Assembly: GCA_017619585.1 (NCBI GenBank)
Contig: JAFZSA010000011.1
Coordinates: forward strand, 1 to 64,000
Direction: 5' to 3'
Length of the DNA stretch: 64,000 nucleotides
Origin: Bacteroidaceae bacterium
GTDB lineage: Bacteria > Bacteroidota > Bacteroidia > Bacteroidales > Bacteroidaceae
Positions within the stretch are counted from its first letter, which is position 1. Every line of letters starts with the position of its first letter. The position numbers and the translations under genes were made by a program. Below the pieces are notes generated by a model that saw only the letters and a program-made list of their open reading frames with translations, was not told the origin of the DNA and did not search any database. This document shows positions 37,699-46,502 of this stretch, one piece after another.

Positions 37699-39747
37699 TT
37701 ACCAGATTGGTACTCTCTCTTCCTTTGGTATGAACATAGGATCTTTCTCTGTGATACCGAAGGCCTCATACCAGGCATCCATATGGGGCATCTGACCATT
37801 TACACGCCACATTCCCAACTGATGGGGATCAGACTTTACACGCTTGCGAATTTCCTCATCACGTATATTCTGGGCCCACACATTGGCATAGGCCAGGAAG
37901 AAACGTTGCTCTGGAGTAAAGCCGTCAATATTCTTCAATGGAGCATTGGCCGTAGCATTCTTGAAGGCCTGGTAGCTTACCATCAGACCTCCGTGGTCCG
38001 CCATATTCTCACCCAATGTCAGAGAGCCGTTGGCATACAAGCCAGGTAACACCTCTATCTTATTATGGTATTCACGCATCACAGCTATACGCTCCTCAAA
38101 GCGCTTGGTATCCTCCTCGCTCCACCATGTCTTCAAGTTGCCATCCTTGTCGTATTTGCTACCCTGATCGTCAAATCCGTGTGTCATCTCATGACCGATA
38201 ACCACACCAATGGCACCATAGTTGAAAGCATCATCGGCATTCATGTCAAAGAAGGGAGGCTGCAGAATACCGGCAGGGAAACAAATCTCGTTGGTAGTGG
38301 GATTATAGTAGGCATTCACCGTCTGAGGTGTCATGAACCACTCGTCCTTATCAACAGGTTTGTTCAATTTGGTTTTTATCATGTCCTGAATGGCCCATTC
38401 GTTTATAGCCAGCATGTTATCCAGATAGCACTTACCAATCTCCAGACTGCTGTAGTCTTTCCACTTGTCTGGGTAGCCCACCTTCACGTAGAAGGCATCC
38501 AGCTTTTCGCGAGCCACCTTCTTTGTCTCATCACTCATCCAATCCTGAACATCAATGCGCTCGCCCAAGGCAACCTGCAGATTACGGATTAATTTCTCCA
38601 TACGTTCTTTGGCTGCAGGGGGGAAGAAACGGGCAACATAGAGCTGTCCAAGCGCTTCGCCCAAACCGTTCTCAACACTCTCCACGGCACGCTTCCAACG
38701 AGGGCGGTCTTCTGTCTTACCACTCATAACAGTACCGCTGAAGGCAAACTCTATAGCACGTGCTTCATCATCAATGTAAGAGGCCGTCATATCCATAGCA
38801 TGCCACAGATACAGGTTCTGTATAGCCTCTGGTGTCTCCTCTTTTAGGATTTTCTCCACCTCATGAATAGCTGCAGGCTGACCTACAACAACATTCTTTA
38901 CCTCGCCCTTCTTTATGCCGAAGACGCCAAAGTAATCATCCCAATCGATACCTGCAAACTGAGTCTTCAGTTCATCATAAGTGAGCTTATTGTAGTTAGC
39001 TTCTGGGTCGCGAAGCTCAGTCATGCTCTTACTAGCCACGGCAATGCGTGTCTCTATACGCATAACATCCTGCATGATTCGCTGGGCATCTTTCTCAGAG
39101 AAGCCATCGTGCACACATAAATCAACAATATATTTCTTATAAGCCTCACGGATTTTTGTGGTAGCCTCATCGTTCTCCACGTAGTAGTCCTTCTGACCCA
39201 GGGTAAGGCCGCCTTGCATGATGCTTACAATATTGTTCTTACTATCCTTCTCATCAGCACCAATCCAACAGTTGAACATACCGCTAACGCCCTGACGCTG
39301 CATACGAGGCCATACATCTTTTAGCCAGTCATTTGTTATTTTAGACTCGCATTGATAGCCGTCGCACTGCAGGAAGGCCTCCAATGCATATCCGCTATTA
39401 CCATTCAGCTCCACACTATCCATAGCCGAGTTGTAGAGGTCGGCAATCTTCTGTTCTATGCTTCCAGGCTGCAGATCCTTCAGCGCAGAGACGCTGTCTA
39501 TGATATCCTGCAACTGCTTGATATTATTCTCACGCAATACATCAAAGCTACCGAACCTACTGTATTCTGCTGTCAGCGGATTTGCCTTCTGCCATCCACC
39601 CGTAGCAAACATATAGAAATCTTTTCCTGCCTGATAAGTAGAATCAAGATTAGCCAGGTTCAAACCTGAGCCAAGTTCCTTATTACCTGTACAGGCAGAA
39701 GCCATTGCTGCAAACAATGCTACTGTTATAATGTTATTTGCTTTCAT
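37699..39747 (-). CDS. M13-family zinc metalloendopeptidase (PepO/neprilysin-like) lipoprotein
   Basis: 682 residues. Lipoprotein signal with lipobox ASAC (Cys19). All M13 hallmarks are present: VNAYYNPTTNEICFPAGILQ (substrate-binding NAYY), the zinc motif HEMTHGFDDQG, and ENMADHGGL, which supplies the third zinc ligand. It has about the family's full length of 650-700. It cleaves peptides up to about 40 residues outside the inner membrane. In Bacteroidetes it is often multicopy and may help in peptide feeding. Not obviously co-transcribed with the flanking genes. Confidence 0.92.
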   Translation of the reverse strand: MKANNIITVALFAAMASACTGNKELGSGLNLANLDSTYQAGKDFYMFATGGWQKANPLTAEYSRFGSFDVLRENNIKQLQDIIDSVSALKDLQPGSIEQKIADLYNSAMDSVELNGNSGYALEAFLQCDGYQCESKITNDWLKDVWPRMQRQGVSGMFNCWIGADEKDSKNNIVSIMQGGLTLGQKDYYVENDEATTKIREAYKKYIVDLCVHDGFSEKDAQRIMQDVMRIETRIAVASKSMTELRDPEANYNKLTYDELKTQFAGIDWDDYFGVFGIKKGEVKNVVVGQPAAIHEVEKILKEETPEAIQNLYLWHAMDMTASYIDDEARAIEFAFSGTVMSGKTEDRPRWKRAVESVENGLGEALGQLYVARFFPPAAKERMEKLIRNLQVALGERIDVQDWMSDETKKVAREKLDAFYVKVGYPDKWKDYSSLEIGKCYLDNMLAINEWAIQDMIKTKLNKPVDKDEWFMTPQTVNAYYNPTTNEICFPAGILQPPFFDMNADDAFNYGAIGVVIGHEMTHGFDDQGSKYDKDGNLKTWWSEEDTKRFEERIAVMREYHNKIEVLPGLYANGSLTLGENMADHGGLMVSYQAFKNATANAPLKNIDGFTPEQRFFLAYANVWAQNIRDEEIRKRVKSDPHQLGMWRVNGQMPHMDAWYEAFGITEKDPMFIPKEERVPIW

Positions 39748-39793
39748 AATAATATATTTAAAATTGTCATTATTTCGATATTTCGTAATTACG

Positions 39794-41746
39794 TTATAAC
39801 GTCATTTTGGGGGCTGCCTCTAAACTTTCCATGGCCTTCTCCCATTCCTCTTCTGCCTCAGACAGTTGCGCTTTCAACCGTCCATGCTTCTCGTAAAGAC
39901 TCATGTCTGTACTGCCCTCTGGAGTGGAAAGTTGTGCCTCCAGAATCTTCACCGCAGCTTCCAGTTGAGCCACATGTTCCTCAGCCTCCTGCACAGCCTT
40001 CTCCAGTTTCTTCCTCAGACGAGATGCCGCCTTCTGTTGTTCGTATGTCAATGCCGAATCTTTCTGACCACCCTCTACCACAACGTCATTGGTTGTACCC
40101 TTTTGTTGCGACATAGCCAAAGTGTTTAATTCTGAAAGTTCCGTTATCTGTTTGGTTTTCAAGAAGTCATAGATACCTCCCAGATGTTCCCTAACCTTGC
40201 CGTCTCCAAATTCATAGACCTTTTCAACCAAGCCGTCCAAGAACTCACGATCATGGCTTACCAGAATCACTGTACCCTCAAAGTCACGTATAGCATCCTT
40301 TAACACATCCTTGCTGCGCATATCCAAATGATTGGTAGGCTCGTCCAGAATCAGACAGTTTACAGGTTCCAGCAGCAACTTGATCATTGCCAGACGAGTA
40401 CGTTCACCACCCGAAAGGAACTTCACTTTCTTCTCACTGGCCTCTCCACCGAACATGAAGGCACCAAGGATATCACGGATCTTCAGACGCATATCACCCT
40501 TGGCAACACGGTCTATGGTATCAAAGACCGTTATCTCGCCATCCAACAGTTGCGCCTGGTTCTGTGCAAAATAACCTATCTGCACATTATGACCGACTGT
40601 CAGTTTACCGTCAAAAGGTATCTGCCCCATGATGCACTTCACCAGTGTGGTCTTACCCTCGCCGTTTCGTCCCACAAAGGCCACCTTCTCACCACGCTTG
40701 ATGGTAAGGTTTACCTTGTCAAAAATCAGACGTTCATAGCTTTTGGCTACATCCTCGCATACAATGGGATAATCACCGCTGCGGACAGAGCATTTGAATT
40801 TCAGGCGCAAGGAGGATGTATCTACCTCGTCTACCTCAATAGGTACAATCTTCTCCAACTGTCTTATCTTCTGCTGAACCTGAATGGCCTTGGTAGCCTG
40901 ATATCGGAAACGCTCAATGAAGGCACGGGCCTCAGCAATCTCTTTCTGTTGATTCTCCAGGGCATGCAACTGTTGTTCTCTGCGCTCTGCCCTCAGGTTA
41001 ACATACTCGTCGTACTTCACCTTATAATCATATACCTTGCCACAACTAATCTCCAACGTCCGGTTGGTGACATTATTGATAAAGGCGCGGTCATGACTAA
41101 CCAGCACAACTGCACCGGCACGATTGCTCAGAAACTGCTCCAGCCATTGGATACTCTCTATATCCAAGTGATTGGTAGGCTCGTCCAACAACAGAACATC
41201 CGGATGTTGCAGCAACAGCTTGGCCAACTCTATACGCATACGCCATCCACCAGAGAACTCGCTGGTAGGACGGTCAAAATCCTCTCGTCTGAAACCAAGA
41301 CCTTGCAGGGTTCGCTCCATCTCGGCATGATAGTTCATACCGCCCATCAACTGGAAGTGCTCATCCAGATGCGTAAAGCACTCTACCAAGTGCATATATT
41401 CGGCACTCTCGTAGTCAGTACGCTCTGACATCTGCTTGTTCAGACGTTCCAGCTCGGCCTGTATCTCATGAATATGCGCAAAGGCCTTCTCTGTTTCCTC
41501 ACGTACAGTACAGTCGTCAGACAATATCATCACCTGAGGCAGATAGGCTATGCTGGTATCACGCGGAACAGCAACGGTTCCGCTGGTGGGCTCTTGCAGC
41601 CCGGCTATAATCTTCAGCATTGTACTCTTGCCCGCTCCGTTTTTGCCAACCAAGGCAATGCGGTCTCTATCGTTAATGACATAACTGACATTACTGAATA
41701 GAGGTCGGGCACTGAATTCAACGCACAAATTGTCGATAGAAATCAT
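39794..41746 (-). CDS. ABC-F family ATP-binding protein
   Basis: 650 residues with two ABC domains and no membrane part. First site: GKNGAGKST, EFSGGWRMRIELAKLLL, LLLDEPTNHLD. Second site: GRNGEGKTT, LSGGERTRLAMIKLLL, ILDEPTNHLD. Between them lies the P-site tRNA interaction linker (FIERFRYQATKAIQVQQKIRQ), and a Lys/Glu-rich coiled coil forms the C-terminus, as in Uup/YdiF-type members. ABC-F proteins act on the ribosome in translation control or antibiotic protection; this architecture is the housekeeping type. The minus-strand -7 box is at 41769-41776. Confidence 0.92.
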   Translation of the reverse strand: MISIDNLCVEFSARPLFSNVSYVINDRDRIALVGKNGAGKSTMLKIIAGLQEPTSGTVAVPRDTSIAYLPQVMILSDDCTVREETEKAFAHIHEIQAELERLNKQMSERTDYESAEYMHLVECFTHLDEHFQLMGGMNYHAEMERTLQGLGFRREDFDRPTSEFSGGWRMRIELAKLLLQHPDVLLLDEPTNHLDIESIQWLEQFLSNRAGAVVLVSHDRAFINNVTNRTLEISCGKVYDYKVKYDEYVNLRAERREQQLHALENQQKEIAEARAFIERFRYQATKAIQVQQKIRQLEKIVPIEVDEVDTSSLRLKFKCSVRSGDYPIVCEDVAKSYERLIFDKVNLTIKRGEKVAFVGRNGEGKTTLVKCIMGQIPFDGKLTVGHNVQIGYFAQNQAQLLDGEITVFDTIDRVAKGDMRLKIRDILGAFMFGGEASEKKVKFLSGGERTRLAMIKLLLEPVNCLILDEPTNHLDMRSKDVLKDAIRDFEGTVILVSHDREFLDGLVEKVYEFGDGKVREHLGGIYDFLKTKQITELSELNTLAMSQQKGTTNDVVVEGGQKDSALTYEQQKAASRLRKKLEKAVQEAEEHVAQLEAAVKILEAQLSTPEGSTDMSLYEKHGRLKAQLSEAEEEWEKAMESLEAAPKMTL

Positions 41747-41768
41747 CCAGAATATTTACTTTTGCGTG

Positions 41769-41776
41769 CAAAGGTA
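41769..41776 (-). promoter_or_regulatory. -7 box of the ABC-F gene
   Basis: Minus-strand TACCTTTG, 22 nt upstream of the start codon; no clear -33. Confidence 0.55.
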
Positions 41777-41840
41777 ATAAAAATCTGTCTTTTTAGGTCT
41801 ATATTTTATAAAATATAAGCATTGGAATCGTATTTTTCTT

Positions 41841-41848
41841 TATCTTTG
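41841..41848 (+). promoter_or_regulatory. -7 box of the LRR lipoprotein gene
   Basis: TATCTTTG; a start near 41855 would give a leader of about 90 nt before the ATG at 41944. Confidence 0.55.
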
Positions 41849-41943
41849 TACGCGTCTATTGGCTTTAGATGTCAACCGCTAACCACTAAGCGATATACAT
41901 TAGTCATTACAATTACAAATTAAAATAAACAACACAAAAGAAA

Positions 41944-42801
41944 ATGAGAGTAAAGTATTATTTGCTTAGCATGACCGTAATGGGTATGCTCACAGCATGT
42001 TCAGGTGAGAAGAAAGAGAGTACTGCTGATGGCCAGAACGCAACAGAGAAGAAGGTAGAGGCTGACCAGCCCACAGGTGATGTATTCATCTACACGGGCG
42101 AGCACCGCAAGGGTAATGTACAGCCTGACAAGGCCAAGGTTCTCATCAGCAAGAAACTGGCAAGTATCAACACCAACGAGTTCAGTGGCAACACCACTAT
42201 GGAGGAAATTTGGATTGGCGAACAGGTACAGCATATTGCCAATGGTGCCTTCGAGGGTTGCGCCAACCTTAAGAAGATTCACTTGGCTGGTCCCCTGCCC
42301 GTCATCAACGACGGTGCTTTCACAGGCTGTTCATCACTTCAAGAGCTTAAGGGCGATGTCTATACCATTGGAGTAGACGGATTCAAGGGCTGTACCTCGT
42401 TGAAGAGCGTTATATTGGGCGAGCATGCCTATTGGATTCGCGTCGGCGCATTCTATGGTTGCAAGAACCTGAAGAAACTTATCCTTGCAGACACCATGAG
42501 CAAGTTGGAAGACGGAGCCTTTGAAGGCTGTACTGCTATGGAAGAGTTCAGTATCCCCAATGACTTCAAGAACCGTATGTTTGGCATGTTCCCCAATCCC
42601 GAGAAATTCCGCAAGGTCTATCTCCTTACCACAGAGTTCTACCCCATGCCCAAGAACTGCCAACCCAACAAGGAGTGTACACTTTATGTACCCGATGCAT
42701 TCGTACAGCAGTTCCAGGCCGACGAACAGTGGAGCCAGTTTGGTAGCATCCAGCCTACCAGCAAGAGCCCCTATTATACTGCCGAGGGCTTCCTGAAGTA
42801 A
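41944..42801 (+). CDS. BspA-type leucine-rich-repeat lipoprotein
   Basis: 285 residues. Lipobox MLTAC (Cys20). After a polar linker, five or more LRR_5/BspA repeats of about 23 residues (ANGAFEGCANLKKIHLAG, NDGAFTGCSSLQELKG, VGAFYGCKNLKKLILAD, EDGAFEGCTAMEEFSIP) form the body. The C-terminal region contains ECTLYVPDAFVQQFQ, typical of the capping end of such proteins. BspA-like proteins sit on the cell surface and bind host matrix or other bacteria. It is monocistronic: own -7 box and a strong terminator at 42837. Confidence 0.85.
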   Translation: MRVKYYLLSMTVMGMLTACSGEKKESTADGQNATEKKVEADQPTGDVFIYTGEHRKGNVQPDKAKVLISKKLASINTNEFSGNTTMEEIWIGEQVQHIANGAFEGCANLKKIHLAGPLPVINDGAFTGCSSLQELKGDVYTIGVDGFKGCTSLKSVILGEHAYWIRVGAFYGCKNLKKLILADTMSKLEDGAFEGCTAMEEFSIPNDFKNRMFGMFPNPEKFRKVYLLTTEFYPMPKNCQPNKECTLYVPDAFVQQFQADEQWSQFGSIQPTSKSPYYTAEGFLK

Positions 42802-42836
42802 GCAGCCAAAAAAACGGTTAAAAAAGTACAAGCCAT

Positions 42837-42876
42837 CCCCGTTGTGAATAATGTTTTCACAACGGGGGTGCTTATT
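42837..42876 (+). terminator. Terminator of the LRR lipoprotein gene
   Basis: CCCCGTTGTGAA (42837-42848) pairs with TTCACAACGGGG, then G, TGCTTA and seven T residues. Confidence 0.88.
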
Positions 42877-42912
42877 TTTTTATGAATTTTGCAAATTTTG
42901 TACATATTTTGC

Positions 42913-42943
42913 TTTGCGCTTACACAATTTATTCATACCTTTG
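42913..42943 (+). promoter_or_regulatory. Perfect consensus promoter of a non-coding transcript
   Basis: TTTG (42913-42916), exactly 19 nt, TACCTTTG (42936-42943). It lies beyond the LRR gene terminator and no ORF follows. Confidence 0.8.
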
Positions 42944-42949
42944 CCATTG

Positions 42950-43097
42950 TGTTAAAACATTCCATATGCATGAGGTGCTGTGAAGCACATAATGGATAAG
43001 GTTAATAAAATTTCATTAGGTTAATTTTTAATCATCACCTTAAACTGGTACCAAGACACCTCTACAGCTACATAGCAGAGGTGTCTTTATTGTTTTT
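42950..43097 (+). ncRNA. Candidate small RNA of about 150 nt
   Basis: It starts just after a perfect promoter and ends at a strong intrinsic terminator (AAGACACCTCT ... AGAGGTGTCTT then TTATTGTTTTT, 43054-43097). No ORF of useful length. A stem TCCAT/ATGGA (about 42961-42998) encloses GTGCT-GTGA-AGCAC, and AAGGT (about 43001) can pair with ACCTT (about 43038). The layout (promoter, structured body, terminator) fits known Bacteroidales small RNAs such as the Bacteroidales-1 motif or 6S-like RNAs, but I cannot assign it to a family from sequence alone. Confidence 0.62.
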
Positions 43098-43164
43098 CCC
43101 CATTAATTGAACGAAGAAAAAAAACTGCCATTGGATGGTCTGTAAACATTTATCCCCAGATGCA

Positions 43165-43260
43165 ATGCGAAAGCAATCTTTCATTTACATCTGGGAATAA
43201 AATTCTTGAGCCTCTTGTCGGATTGAATATCCGAAATGCCTGCCGGCGGCAGGCATTCAA
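43165..43260 (-). pseudogene. Remnant tRNA-Thr 3' end followed by a second terminator-like hairpin
   Basis: The 20 bases at 43205-43224 are identical to the 3' part of tRNA-Thr at 43320-43339. Each copy is followed on the minus strand by a hairpin centred on GAAAG-(TTTG or ATTG)-CTTTC; here it is CCCAGATG ... CATCTGGG. Between them lies a perfect 22-bp palindrome, AATGCCTGCC/GGCAGGCATT with centre GC (about 43237-43258). This looks like the leftover of a tandem duplication of [tRNA end plus terminator], most of the second tRNA being lost. Confidence 0.6.
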
Positions 43261-43318
43261 GCAAAAAACCCTCGGCTGTCATTTGAAAGCAAACTTTCAA
43301 TGAAACCTAAGGGCTTTT
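43261..43318 (-). terminator. Terminator of the SRP RNA / tRNA-Thr transcript
   Basis: Minus strand CCCTTAGGTTTCATTGAAAG-TTTG-CTTTCAAATGACAGCCGAGGG followed by six T residues, directly after tRNA-Thr. Confidence 0.75.
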
Positions 43319-43323
43319 CCTTG

Positions 43324-43397
43324 AGCCTCTTGTCGGATTCGAACCAACGACCCCGAGATTACAAATCACGTGCTCTGGCCAACTGAGCTAAAGAGGC
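43324..43397 (-). tRNA. tRNA-Thr (anticodon TGT)
   Basis: 74 nt: acceptor GCCTCTT/AAGAGGC, D arm AGCTCAGTTGGCCAGAGC, anticodon loop TTTGTAA giving TGT, T arm GTCGTTGGTTCGAATCCGAC. CCA is not encoded. It begins within a few nt of the SRP RNA 3' end, so both are cut from one precursor. Confidence 0.96.
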
Positions 43398-43500
43398 GGG
43401 TGGGAAAGCGATCTGCATCGCGCCGCTACAACCTACTACCCTTGCTGCGTTCCCACCCTGGGGGATTCGAAGGGAGCATGCCGTACAGGACTTTCCCGTT
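43398..43500 (-). ncRNA. ffs: Signal recognition particle RNA, small bacterial type
   Basis: About 100 nt. Ends pair through GGGAAAG (RC of 43491-43497) and CTTTCCC (RC of 43402-43408). The conserved apical part reads GGTGGGAACGCAGCAAGG on the minus strand, the asymmetric loop bound by Ffh. It guides ribosomes making membrane proteins to FtsY. The promoter TACCTTTG is at 43510-43517, and tRNA-Thr follows without a gap. Confidence 0.88.
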
Positions 43501-43509
43501 TTGTGGGTG

Positions 43510-43541
43510 CAAAGGTAGATATAATTGACGGAAAACACAAA
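43510..43541 (-). promoter_or_regulatory. Promoter of SRP RNA / tRNA-Thr
   Basis: Minus-strand TTTG (RC of 43538-43541), 20 nt, TACCTTTG (RC of 43510-43517). Confidence 0.8.
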
Positions 43542-43610
43542 TTTTGGCTCCGTTTTTTTTTAATGATAAAATTTCTCGCGCACACACGTACATAACCGAA
43601 TTTTTAATTG

Positions 43611-43618
43611 TACCTTTG
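43611..43618 (+). promoter_or_regulatory. -7 box of the DUF4199-to-Crp operon
   Basis: TACCTTTG, giving a leader of about 55 nt before the start at 43677. No good -33. Confidence 0.55.
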
Positions 43619-43676
43619 CATGGTTTTATAAAATATAGAAACAAATACAGAAACAAAGGTTAAAAAGACTGTCTGT

Positions 43677-44261
43677 TTGCAAATGAATAACGAGACACCA
43701 CAACAACGCATAACAATAGTGCAGGGAGCATCACACATAGCCATCAAGGTGGGATTGCTATGCTGCATCAGTTTTGTATGTGCCATGCGTGGCATGACAT
43801 CGCCAGGAATAGCTTTTATAGGTCAGATTGCCACAGTGCTGGCCATATACAATATCTTCAAGAATATACTCAGATACAGACTGCAGGTTCAAAACATACA
43901 ATTTGGGAAGTGCCTCTGGATGGCCTTCCTGATCTGCATCTTTGCAGGACTGCTGACCAATGTAATACAGTATATCTACTTCCAGTTCTTCGACAAAGGA
44001 CTTTTCCTGTCATCCATGGCCTCAGTAATGGAGACACCGGAATACCAGCAGATGCTAAAGTCAGTTTTTGCCGATGTACCCCAATCCCAATTGAAAGAGG
44101 TTTTCCAGCAAATGAACATACAGACACTGATGATACAGTTCATTCTCATGAACCTGATGCTGTCTGTTCCAGTATCGCTGATAACAGCCGGACTGGCATC
44201 CATTCCTAACATAAACAACAGGAAGAAAGGCTGGCCAGAACAAGATTCAAAAGAAAAATAA
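43677..44261 (+). CDS. DUF4199 membrane protein
   Basis: 194 residues with four membrane helices and a short basic tail (NNRKKGWPEQDSKEK), fitting DUF4199, a Bacteroidetes family of unknown function typically encoded just before a DPM1-like glycosyltransferase, as here (21-nt gap). A second ATG two codons in (MNNETPQQR) is an equally likely start. Its constant partnership suggests a helper for the glycosyltransferase or its lipid carrier, which is inference. Confidence 0.75.
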   Translation: MQMNNETPQQRITIVQGASHIAIKVGLLCCISFVCAMRGMTSPGIAFIGQIATVLAIYNIFKNILRYRLQVQNIQFGKCLWMAFLICIFAGLLTNVIQYIYFQFFDKGLFLSSMASVMETPEYQQMLKSVFADVPQSQLKEVFQQMNIQTLMIQFILMNLMLSVPVSLITAGLASIPNINNRKKGWPEQDSKEK

Positions 44262-44282
44262 CAGAGAAGAAAGAGAACAAAT

Positions 44283-45245
44283 ATGGATATTTCTGTTGTA
44301 ATACCCTTATTCAACGAAGAGGAATCGCTGCCCGAGCTCTTCAGCTGGATAAAGAGAGTGATGGACGAGAACCACTTCACCTACGAAGTGTATTTCGTAA
44401 ACGACGGTAGCACAGACCACTCATGGCAAGTAATAGAGCAGCTGCAGACAGAGAACCCTGACGTGGTACACGGCATCAAATTCCGTCGCAACTACGGCAA
44501 GAGCCCTGCCCTATTCTGCGGCTTCGCACGTGTACAGGGAGACGTGGTGATAACCATGGATGCCGACCTTCAGGATTCACCCGATGAGATTCCTGAACTC
44601 TATCGTATGATTAAGGAGGACGGATACGACCTTGTAAGCGGCTACAAGATGAACCGAAGCAAGGGCGACCCTCTGTCCAAGACCATCCCTACCAAACTGT
44701 TCAATGCTACGGCACGTAAGGTGAGCGGCATACACAACCTTCACGACTTCAACTGTGGCCTTAAGGCCTACCGCTGCGAAGTGGTGAAGAACATCGAGGT
44801 GTACGGAGAGATGCATCGCTATATACCCTATCTAGCCAAGAATGCCGGTTTCTGCAAGATTGGAGAGAAACGCGTTCACCACCAGAAGCGTAAGTTCGGC
44901 AAGTCTAAGTTCATGGGATGGAACCGCTTTGTGAACGGATACTTGGATCTGCTGAGCCTATGGTTCCTGGATAGCTTCGGATTGAAGCCCATGCACGTCT
45001 TCGGTTTTGTGGGCACCCTTATGTTCATCATAGGATTTCTGGCCGTGATAGCAGTAGGAGCTACCAAACTGTACTACATCAGCAATGGCATAGCCCATCC
45101 GCTGGTAACTAACAGCCCCTACTTCTACATTGCCCTTACCACCATGATACTGGGTACCCAATTGTTCGTGGCAGGATTCCTGGGCGAGCTGATTAGCCGT
45201 AACGCCCCAGAGCGTAACAACTACCACATTGAGAAGGAGATATAA
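44283..45245 (+). CDS. DPM1/GtrB-like glycosyltransferase family 2
   Basis: 320 residues. GT2 domain with DISVVIPLFNEEESLPEL, VNDGSTDHSW and the metal-binding TMDADLQDSPDEIP, followed by an amphipathic segment and two C-terminal membrane helices (MHVFGFVGTLMFIIGFLAVI and a second at about 275-300). This is the ArnC/GtrB/DPM1 layout: transfer of one sugar from a nucleotide donor to polyprenyl phosphate at the inner leaflet. The acceptor pathway is unknown. Its stop codon overlaps the next start (TAATG). Confidence 0.88.
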   Translation: MDISVVIPLFNEEESLPELFSWIKRVMDENHFTYEVYFVNDGSTDHSWQVIEQLQTENPDVVHGIKFRRNYGKSPALFCGFARVQGDVVITMDADLQDSPDEIPELYRMIKEDGYDLVSGYKMNRSKGDPLSKTIPTKLFNATARKVSGIHNLHDFNCGLKAYRCEVVKNIEVYGEMHRYIPYLAKNAGFCKIGEKRVHHQKRKFGKSKFMGWNRFVNGYLDLLSLWFLDSFGLKPMHVFGFVGTLMFIIGFLAVIAVGATKLYYISNGIAHPLVTNSPYFYIALTTMILGTQLFVAGFLGELISRNAPERNNYHIEKEI

Positions 45246-45727
45246 TGAAGCAAAGAAAAGCTTTCTTTCTGGCATGTATCATCAGTCTGTTGGGTATAAG
45301 CAGTTGTGAGACCATAGACTGCACGCTGAACAACACGGTGGCAATGACATGTAAATTCTATCAGGACGGGAAGGCTGTCCAGTTGGACGACACACTAACC
45401 GTAACAGCCGTCGGTGTGGACAATCCATTGCTGAACCGCAAACGCGGAACCAGCAGCATGGACCTACCCCTCAGCTTCTTCAACGAGGTGGACACTCTGC
45501 TATTACACGTAAGCGGAGAGAACTACGCTGTTACAGACACCGTTTGGATAGAGAAGACATCATACAACCACTTCGAGAGTCCAGACTGCCCTGTGAATAT
45601 GTTTCATAACATCACGGCAGTAAGATGTACCCATCTGTTCATAGATTCAGTAACCATAACACGTCCAGACGTAGACTTTTATGAAGATGAAAACCTACAG
45701 ATTCATTTCTATCCTTCTGCTGATTAG
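45245..45727 (+). CDS. DUF6452-like small lipoprotein
   Basis: 160 residues. Lipobox LGISSC (Cys20). The rest is beta-rich with conserved-looking Cys (TIDCTLNNTVAMTCKFY, SPDCPVNMFHNITAVRC). The pattern fits DUF6452, a Bacteroidales outer-membrane-associated lipoprotein family of unknown function, normally followed by a DUF6048 barrel-like protein, as here. The coding ends overlap by 47 nt, so the two proteins are translationally coupled and probably act together. Confidence 0.7.
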   Translation: MKQRKAFFLACIISLLGISSCETIDCTLNNTVAMTCKFYQDGKAVQLDDTLTVTAVGVDNPLLNRKRGTSSMDLPLSFFNEVDTLLLHVSGENYAVTDTVWIEKTSYNHFESPDCPVNMFHNITAVRCTHLFIDSVTITRPDVDFYEDENLQIHFYPSAD

Positions 45728-46502
45728 TCTGCTCTGCCCTGTAGCATGGGGACAGAGTCGGAAAGACAACAAGCCCAAGGAGAAAGCCCCCTTACTGAGT
45801 GGTGTGGGCGTAGGTGTTGACATCTGCGGACTGGCCATGAAGGCCGTTGGAGCCCGTTTTGCCAACATGGAGGTATCTGGTCGTATTGGACTGAAAGAGA
45901 AATACTTCCCTATCTTCGAGATTGGCATTGGCGAATGCACCCGCTACGGCGGAGAGACCACCAATGTCTTCAGCACCAGAGCTCCCTATTGGCGCATAGG
46001 TATGGACTACAACGTCAACAAGAAGGTAAACGGCAACCGATTCCTGGTAGGAGCACGCTACGGATTCACCACATACAACTATGACTTCACCTGTCCAGAC
46101 TTTACAGACCCTGTCTACGGAACAGTCAGACCATTGGAGTTGGAAGGTTTGAAGGGCAATAACCAGTGGCTGGAACTTTGCGTAGGCTTTGAGACCAGAC
46201 TATGGAGCATCGTACGTCTGGGATGGAATATCCGCTACAAGATGCCAACCATGCAGAGCTACTCCGAGTTAGGAACGCCCTATTATATACCTGGCTACGG
46301 AAGAAATAACGACACGGCATTCGGTGGAACGGTGAACCTGACCTTCGACGTAGGCAAGTCAGCACGTAAGAACGGACAGAAGCCGTTGTTCGGCAACCTG
46401 TTCAGCAAGAAGAATAAAGAAACAAAAGAGATAAAGGCTAAGGAACAGACTCCTGCACCAGCAGAATCTGCACCCAGGGCCGCAAAGAGAAGAGGACAGT
46501 GA
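45681..46502 (+). CDS. DUF6048-like outer-membrane barrel protein
   Basis: 273 residues. Signal peptide (ends AWGQ near residue 25). The remainder has amphipathic strands (SGVGVGVDICGLAMK, PYWRIGMDYNVN, FLVGARYGFTTYNYDF, LGWNIRYKM, TAFGGTVNLTFDVG), consistent with a small beta-barrel (DUF6048). The last 50 residues are Lys/Ala/Pro-rich and come after the last strand, so they would face the periplasm or outside. It starts inside the DUF6452 gene (47-nt overlap). An alternative start is two codons later. Confidence 0.7.
   Translation: MKMKTYRFISILLLISLLCPVAWGQSRKDNKPKEKAPLLSGVGVGVDICGLAMKAVGARFANMEVSGRIGLKEKYFPIFEIGIGECTRYGGETTNVFSTRAPYWRIGMDYNVNKKVNGNRFLVGARYGFTTYNYDFTCPDFTDPVYGTVRPLELEGLKGNNQWLELCVGFETRLWSIVRLGWNIRYKMPTMQSYSELGTPYYIPGYGRNNDTAFGGTVNLTFDVGKSARKNGQKPLFGNLFSKKNKETKEIKAKEQTPAPAESAPRAAKRRGQ

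Noticed and set aside
43426..43656. 76-codon minus-strand frame
   Set aside because: It runs through the SRP RNA gene and its promoter.
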